64,000 bases of DNA from IMCC2047 sp041395865 (lineage in GTDB: Bacteria > Pseudomonadota > Gammaproteobacteria > Pseudomonadales > IMCC2047): positions 1 to 64,000 of the forward strand of contig JAWKZQ010000007.1 in the NCBI GenBank assembly GCA_041395865.1, read 5' to 3'. The translations under genes were made by a program, and so were the position numbers. Positions 60,074-64,000 of the stretch are shown here, piece by piece. Position 1 is the stretch's first letter, and every line of letters starts with the position of its first letter. Under the pieces are notes generated by a model. It saw only the letters and a list, made by a program, of their open reading frames with translations. It ran no database searches and was not told where the DNA came from.

Positions 60074-61039
60074 ATGCAAGAGATTAATTTGAAAGAGCAG
60101 ATTCCATTTGAGTTAGCCGGAGAACGGTTTGATCAAGTGGCTGCACAACTGTTTCCCGATTATTCCCGGGCTCGCCTGCAGAGCTGGATTAAATCCGGCG
60201 AACTGACCCTGGACGGACAGACCCAGAAACCGAAGCTCAAGGTAATGGGGGGCGAGTGGCTGGAGGTCAGGGCAAGACTTGAGCGTTCGGACCGTTGGGA
60301 GGCGCAGGATATTGCGTTGGATATTGTGTTTGAGGACGAGGATATCCTGGTTATTAACAAGCCCGCTGGGTTGGTAGTGCATCCAGCGGCGGGTCATGCC
60401 GATGGAACCCTGTTGAATGCCTTGCTGCATCATGTTCCGGCGCTTGATACGGTGCCTCGTGCCGGTATCGTGCATCGTTTGGATAAGGATACAACGGGCT
60501 TGATGGTGGTTGCCAAAAACCTCATTTCGCACACAAGCCTGGTGGAGCAGCTTCAGGCACGGGAGGTGGGGCGTGAATACGAAGCGGTCACCTTTGGTGT
60601 GATGACCGGTGGCGGCAGGGTGGACGAACCGATCGGCAGGCACCCGCATCAGCGCAAGAAAATGGCGGTTGTGGCGACGGGCAAGGAAGCGGCCACCAAT
60701 TATGAAGTGGTTGAGCGTTTTCGCGAACATACGCATGTGCGCCTCAAATTGGAAACGGGGCGTACTCACCAGATCCGTGTGCACATGGCGCATATCAAAT
60801 ACCCGCTGATTGGCGACCCTCTGTACAGCGGTCGCCCCCGTTTGCCCCGCGGTGCGACGGACGAGTTGGTGACGTTTTTACAGGGGTTTAGGCGCCAGGC
60901 TTTGCATGCGCGCCGTTTGCGTCTCATACATCCGAGCACGTATGATGAGATGGAATGGCAGGCTGACTTGCCTGAGGACATGCAACAGCTGCTACAACTT
61001 TTACGAGAGGATTCGGCGCTGTTTGCTGAAAGCGAGTGA
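60074..61039 (+). CDS. rluD: 23S rRNA pseudouridine synthase D
   Basis: RluD makes pseudouridines 1911, 1915 and 1917 in helix 69 of 23S rRNA. The 321-residue protein has an N-terminal S4 domain (RLQSWIKSGELTLDG), and HRLDKDTTGLMVVAK with catalytic Asp137. RTHQIRVHMAHI is another family motif. It diverges from bamD and is followed directly by pgeF. Confidence 0.97.
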   Translation: MQEINLKEQIPFELAGERFDQVAAQLFPDYSRARLQSWIKSGELTLDGQTQKPKLKVMGGEWLEVRARLERSDRWEAQDIALDIVFEDEDILVINKPAGLVVHPAAGHADGTLLNALLHHVPALDTVPRAGIVHRLDKDTTGLMVVAKNLISHTSLVEQLQAREVGREYEAVTFGVMTGGGRVDEPIGRHPHQRKKMAVVATGKEAATNYEVVERFREHTHVRLKLETGRTHQIRVHMAHIKYPLIGDPLYSGRPRLPRGATDELVTFLQGFRRQALHARRLRLIHPSTYDEMEWQADLPEDMQQLLQLLREDSALFAESE

Positions 61040-61042
61040 TTG

Positions 61043-61786
61043 ATGCCCCTTGATGTTATCCGGCCAGACTGGCCGGCACCGAAAAATGTTCGAGCCCTGG
61101 TGACCACACGGCAGGGCGGTGTCAGTCAGCCTCCCTATGATGACTTTAACCTGGCCATGCATGTTGGCGATAACCCAGAACAGGTGCAACGAAACCGCCA
61201 GCAGTTGCAACAGGTGTTGGAGACACCCTATGAACCGCAATGGCTTCAGCAGGTGCATGGTTGCCGGGTTGTTCCCGCCAGGGCGGATGGCGAAGCGCCT
61301 GAGGCCGATGCCAGCTTTACACGTCAGGCGGGTCTGCCCTGCGCGGTTTTAACGGCGGATTGTTTGCCGGTCCTGTTTTGTACAACGGGCGGTGACCAGG
61401 TGGCGGCAGCGCATGCCGGTTGGCGCGGGTTGGCCGATGGCATTCTGGAGGCGACATTGAGGAGTTTTAATGTCCCTGCCAGTGAGATTATGGCCTGGCT
61501 GGGGCCTGCAATCGGCCCGGAGCAGTTTGAAGTGGGTGCGGATGTTCGCGATGCCTTTTTAACTTTTTCGGCGGACAGCGCCTGGGCGTTTACCCCGCAT
61601 CCCGTCAAAGAGGGGTACTGGTTTGGGGATATGTATCAACTGGCTTGCCAGCGATTGGTTAACCAGGGTGTCGTGCAAATCTATGGCGGCAGTTTTTGCA
61701 CCTATAATGAAAAAGAACGTTTCTTTTCCTATCGCCGCAATGAAGTGACCGGTCGTATGGCCAGTATCGTTTGGCTGTCGGCCTGA
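61043..61786 (+). CDS. pgeF: Peptidoglycan editing factor PgeF (YfiH/laccase-fold)
   Basis: A 247-residue member of the YfiH family. E. coli PgeF removes wrongly incorporated L-Ser from peptidoglycan precursors; other members are described as polyphenol oxidases. It has LVTTRQGGVSQPPYDDFNLA, LTADCLPVLF, AAHAGWRGLADG with the metal His, and GPAIGPEQFEVG. ATG 61043 lies just after the rluD stop; translation is probably coupled. Confidence 0.93.
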   Translation: MPLDVIRPDWPAPKNVRALVTTRQGGVSQPPYDDFNLAMHVGDNPEQVQRNRQQLQQVLETPYEPQWLQQVHGCRVVPARADGEAPEADASFTRQAGLPCAVLTADCLPVLFCTTGGDQVAAAHAGWRGLADGILEATLRSFNVPASEIMAWLGPAIGPEQFEVGADVRDAFLTFSADSAWAFTPHPVKEGYWFGDMYQLACQRLVNQGVVQIYGGSFCTYNEKERFFSYRRNEVTGRMASIVWLSA

Positions 61787-61835
61787 TAAACCTGACCTAA
61801 CCTGTCCCGTTGTTGATGTGGATCAATCGTGCGGA

Positions 61836-61863
61836 CTTGAATTGCCTTTCCTTGCCCCAATTT
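61836..61863 (+). promoter_or_regulatory. Sigma-32 heat-shock promoter of clpB
   Basis: CTTGAA is followed by 13 bases and CCCCAATTT, essentially the RpoH consensus (CTTGAA, 13-15 bases, CCCCATNT). It lies about 80 bases before the clpB start codon. Confidence 0.88.
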
Positions 61864-61941
61864 CCTATATATCACTTTTGAACGCAGCCCTGCTCAGTAG
61901 TGGAGCCCTTGACGCTGCGACAAAACACACAGGAGAAAAAG

Positions 61942-64000
61942 GTGAGAATCGACAAATTTACCACGCAATTACAATCTGCCCTGTCCGATGCCCAATCCCT
62001 GGCGGTTGGCAAAGACCATAATTTCATCGAGCCGGTTCACCTGCTGTTAGCCATGCTGGAGCAGCAGGGCGGCTCCATCAAGCCATTACTGCAACGCGCC
62101 GGTTGCGATGTGCGCAACCTGCGTAATGAGCTGGATGCGGCGTTTGCGAACATGCCGCAGGTTCAGGGTGGCCAGGGTGACGTGACGGTTTCCAATGAGC
62201 TGGGTCGGGTGTTGAACGTTACGGACAAGTTGGCCCAGCAGCGCAACGACCAGTATATTTCCAGCGAATTGGTTTTGCTGGCCATGCTGGAGGTCAAAGG
62301 AGCGGCATCACGGTTGCTGGAGAAATCCGGAACCAATAAAGCCCGCCTGGAGCAGGCGATTGAGCAGGTGCGCGGCGGTGAACAGGTCAATGATCCGAAT
62401 GCCGAAGGGAACCGCCAGGCATTGGAAAAATACACCATCGACCTTACCGAGCGGGCCGAAACAGGCAAGCTTGATCCGGTAGTGGGGCGCGACGAAGAAA
62501 TACGCCGCACCGTACAGGTATTGCAGCGCCGTACTAAAAACAACCCGGTACTGATCGGCGAGCCCGGCGTCGGTAAAACGGCGATCGTAGAGGGTTTGGC
62601 ACAGCGTATAGTCAATGGCGAAGTGCCTGAAGGCCTGCAGGATAAGCGTGTGCTGTCGCTTGATATGGGCGCATTGATTGCCGGTGCGAAATTTCGTGGT
62701 GAGTTTGAGGAGCGCCTCAAAGCGGTACTGAATGAGCTGAGCAAGCAGGAAGGCCGCATTATTCTGTTTATCGATGAGCTGCACACCATGGTTGGCGCGG
62801 GTAAAGGCGAAGGGGCCATGGATGCCGGTAACATGCTGAAACCTGCATTGGCCCGTGGCGAGTTACACTGTGTCGGCGCTACGACCCTGGATGAATACCG
62901 CCAGTATGTCGAGAAGGATGCAGCTCTGGAACGACGTTTCCAGAAAGTGTTGGTCGATGAGCCCTCGGAGGAGGATACCATCGCTATCTTGCGCGGACTG
63001 AAGGAGCGCTATGAAGTGCACCACGGCGTTGAAATTACCGACTCTGCGATTATCGCAGCGGCAAAACTGTCACACCGCTACATTACTGATCGCCAGCTGC
63101 CCGACAAGGCGATTGACCTGATTGACGAAGCGGGTAGCCGTATTCGGATGGAAATTGATTCCAAGCCTGAGAGTATGGATCGCCTGGACCGGCGCTTGAT
63201 CCAATTGAAAATTGAACGCGAGGCGCTCAAGAAGGAGGAAGATCCGGCGGCTAAAAAACGTTTGCAAAAACTGGACGAGGATATTGCCGCTCTGGAGCGG
63301 GAATATGCCGATCTTGATGAAGTGTTAAAAGCGGAAAAGGCCAGTCTACAGGGCACTCAGCAGTACAAGAGTGAGTTGGAAAATGCTCGGATTGAGCTTG
63401 AGGCCGCCCATCGGGCAGGTGATCTGGCGAAAATGTCTGAACTCCAATACGGCATTATTCCAGCGCTGGAAAAGAAAATTGCCGAAGCGGCCGATCATAA
63501 GGACATGGAAATGACGCTGTTGCGCAACAAGGTTACCGACGAAGAGGTTGCTGAAGTCGTGTCCCGCTGGACCGGTATACCTGTTTCCAAAATGCTGGAA
63601 GGCGAGCGTGAAAAACTGCTGCGCATGGAGGATAGCCTGCATCAGCGCGTTATCGGGCAGGACGAGGCGGTTATGGCCGTGGCAAATGCGGTGCGCCGCT
63701 CGCGGGCCGGCTTGTCTGACCCCAACCGTCCTAATGGTTCGTTCCTGTTCCTTGGCCCGACTGGGGTTGGTAAAACCGAGTTGTGCAAATCCCTGGCTGA
63801 GTTCCTGTTCGATACGGAAGAGGCAATGGTTCGTATTGATATGTCCGAGTTTATGGAGAAGCACTCGGTTGCCAGGTTGATTGGCGCGCCTCCCGGCTAT
63901 GTCGGTTATGAAGAGGGCGGCTACCTGACTGAAGCTGTGCGGCGCAAGCCCTATTCGGTGCTGTTACTCGACGAGGTTGAAAAGGCGCATCCGGATGTCT
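61942..64000 (+). CDS. clpB: Disaggregating chaperone ClpB (3' end missing)
   Basis: ClpB dissolves protein aggregates with DnaK. The first 686 codons are visible; the window ends within the second AAA+ domain. It starts with GTG (AGGAG five to nine bases upstream) giving MRIDKFTTQLQSALSDAQS. The N-terminal repeat domain, AAA-1 with Walker A GEPGVGKT near 205-212, the coiled middle domain (about 400-530) and AAA-2 with GPTGVGKT near 604-611 are all present. Full ClpB is about 860 residues. Its sigma-32 promoter is directly upstream. Confidence 0.97.
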   Translation, partial: MRIDKFTTQLQSALSDAQSLAVGKDHNFIEPVHLLLAMLEQQGGSIKPLLQRAGCDVRNLRNELDAAFANMPQVQGGQGDVTVSNELGRVLNVTDKLAQQRNDQYISSELVLLAMLEVKGAASRLLEKSGTNKARLEQAIEQVRGGEQVNDPNAEGNRQALEKYTIDLTERAETGKLDPVVGRDEEIRRTVQVLQRRTKNNPVLIGEPGVGKTAIVEGLAQRIVNGEVPEGLQDKRVLSLDMGALIAGAKFRGEFEERLKAVLNELSKQEGRIILFIDELHTMVGAGKGEGAMDAGNMLKPALARGELHCVGATTLDEYRQYVEKDAALERRFQKVLVDEPSEEDTIAILRGLKERYEVHHGVEITDSAIIAAAKLSHRYITDRQLPDKAIDLIDEAGSRIRMEIDSKPESMDRLDRRLIQLKIEREALKKEEDPAAKKRLQKLDEDIAALEREYADLDEVLKAEKASLQGTQQYKSELENARIELEAAHRAGDLAKMSELQYGIIPALEKKIAEAADHKDMEMTLLRNKVTDEEVAEVVSRWTGIPVSKMLEGEREKLLRMEDSLHQRVIGQDEAVMAVANAVRRSRAGLSDPNRPNGSFLFLGPTGVGKTELCKSLAEFLFDTEEAMVRIDMSEFMEKHSVARLIGAPPGYVGYEEGGYLTEAVRRKPYSVLLLDEVEKAHPDV

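Overview
The window is a dense, largely housekeeping stretch of chromosome from a gammaproteobacterium. Gene order matches Pseudomonas-type chromosomes (compared from memory). Many genes look like those of the Cellvibrio/Teredinibacter/Saccharophagus group, but that placement is a guess. No rRNA, tRNA, CRISPR array, insertion sequence, integrase or phage gene was seen.

Left block (1-29.5 kb): the end of a tsaD-like gene, folB-folK, a lone PEP-CTERM protein, cca, a fumarylacetoacetase-family hydrolase, a quinone-oxidoreductase-like enzyme, a YgjV-like membrane protein and an M48 lipoprotein protease. Next come the stress operon prkA-yeaH-spoVR (minus strand) and the envelope/translation operon lptD-surA-pdxA-rsmA-apaG-apaH-glpE (minus strand). 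Then an aspartate aminotransferase and a class I glutamine amidotransferase, the divergent amgK-murU-djlA group (peptidoglycan recycling plus a co-chaperone), and rpe-trpE-trpG-trpD-trpC.

Middle, more variable block (29.5-42.7 kb): two small genes (a SpoIIAA-like protein and a gamma-glutamylcyclotransferase), a protein with two thioredoxin-like domains, a small protein with an Arg-rich tail, argS, a hot-dog thioesterase, lhgO, and a PHA-synthase-like protein whose nucleophilic Cys is Ala. It ends with a four-gene signalling cluster: two paralogous histidine kinases, a REC-HDOD regulator split by an in-frame TGA, and a REC protein with a degenerate HD-GYP domain.

Right block (42.7-64 kb): ispB diverging from rplU-rpmA-obgE-proB, then rpsT diverging from murJ-ribF-ileS-lspA-fkpB-ispH. 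pilRS, nadE and bamD follow on the minus strand, then rluD-pgeF and a truncated clpB behind a textbook sigma-32 promoter. The pilin genes that lie between ispH and pilR in Pseudomonas aeruginosa are absent here.

No wholly new multi-gene defence or biosynthetic system is visible. The most unusual items are the broken REC-HDOD gene inside its signalling module, the Cys-less PHA synthase homologue, the structured rplU leader with an overlapping Arg-rich small ORF, and a Glu replacing a metal-binding Asp in the CCA-adding enzyme.
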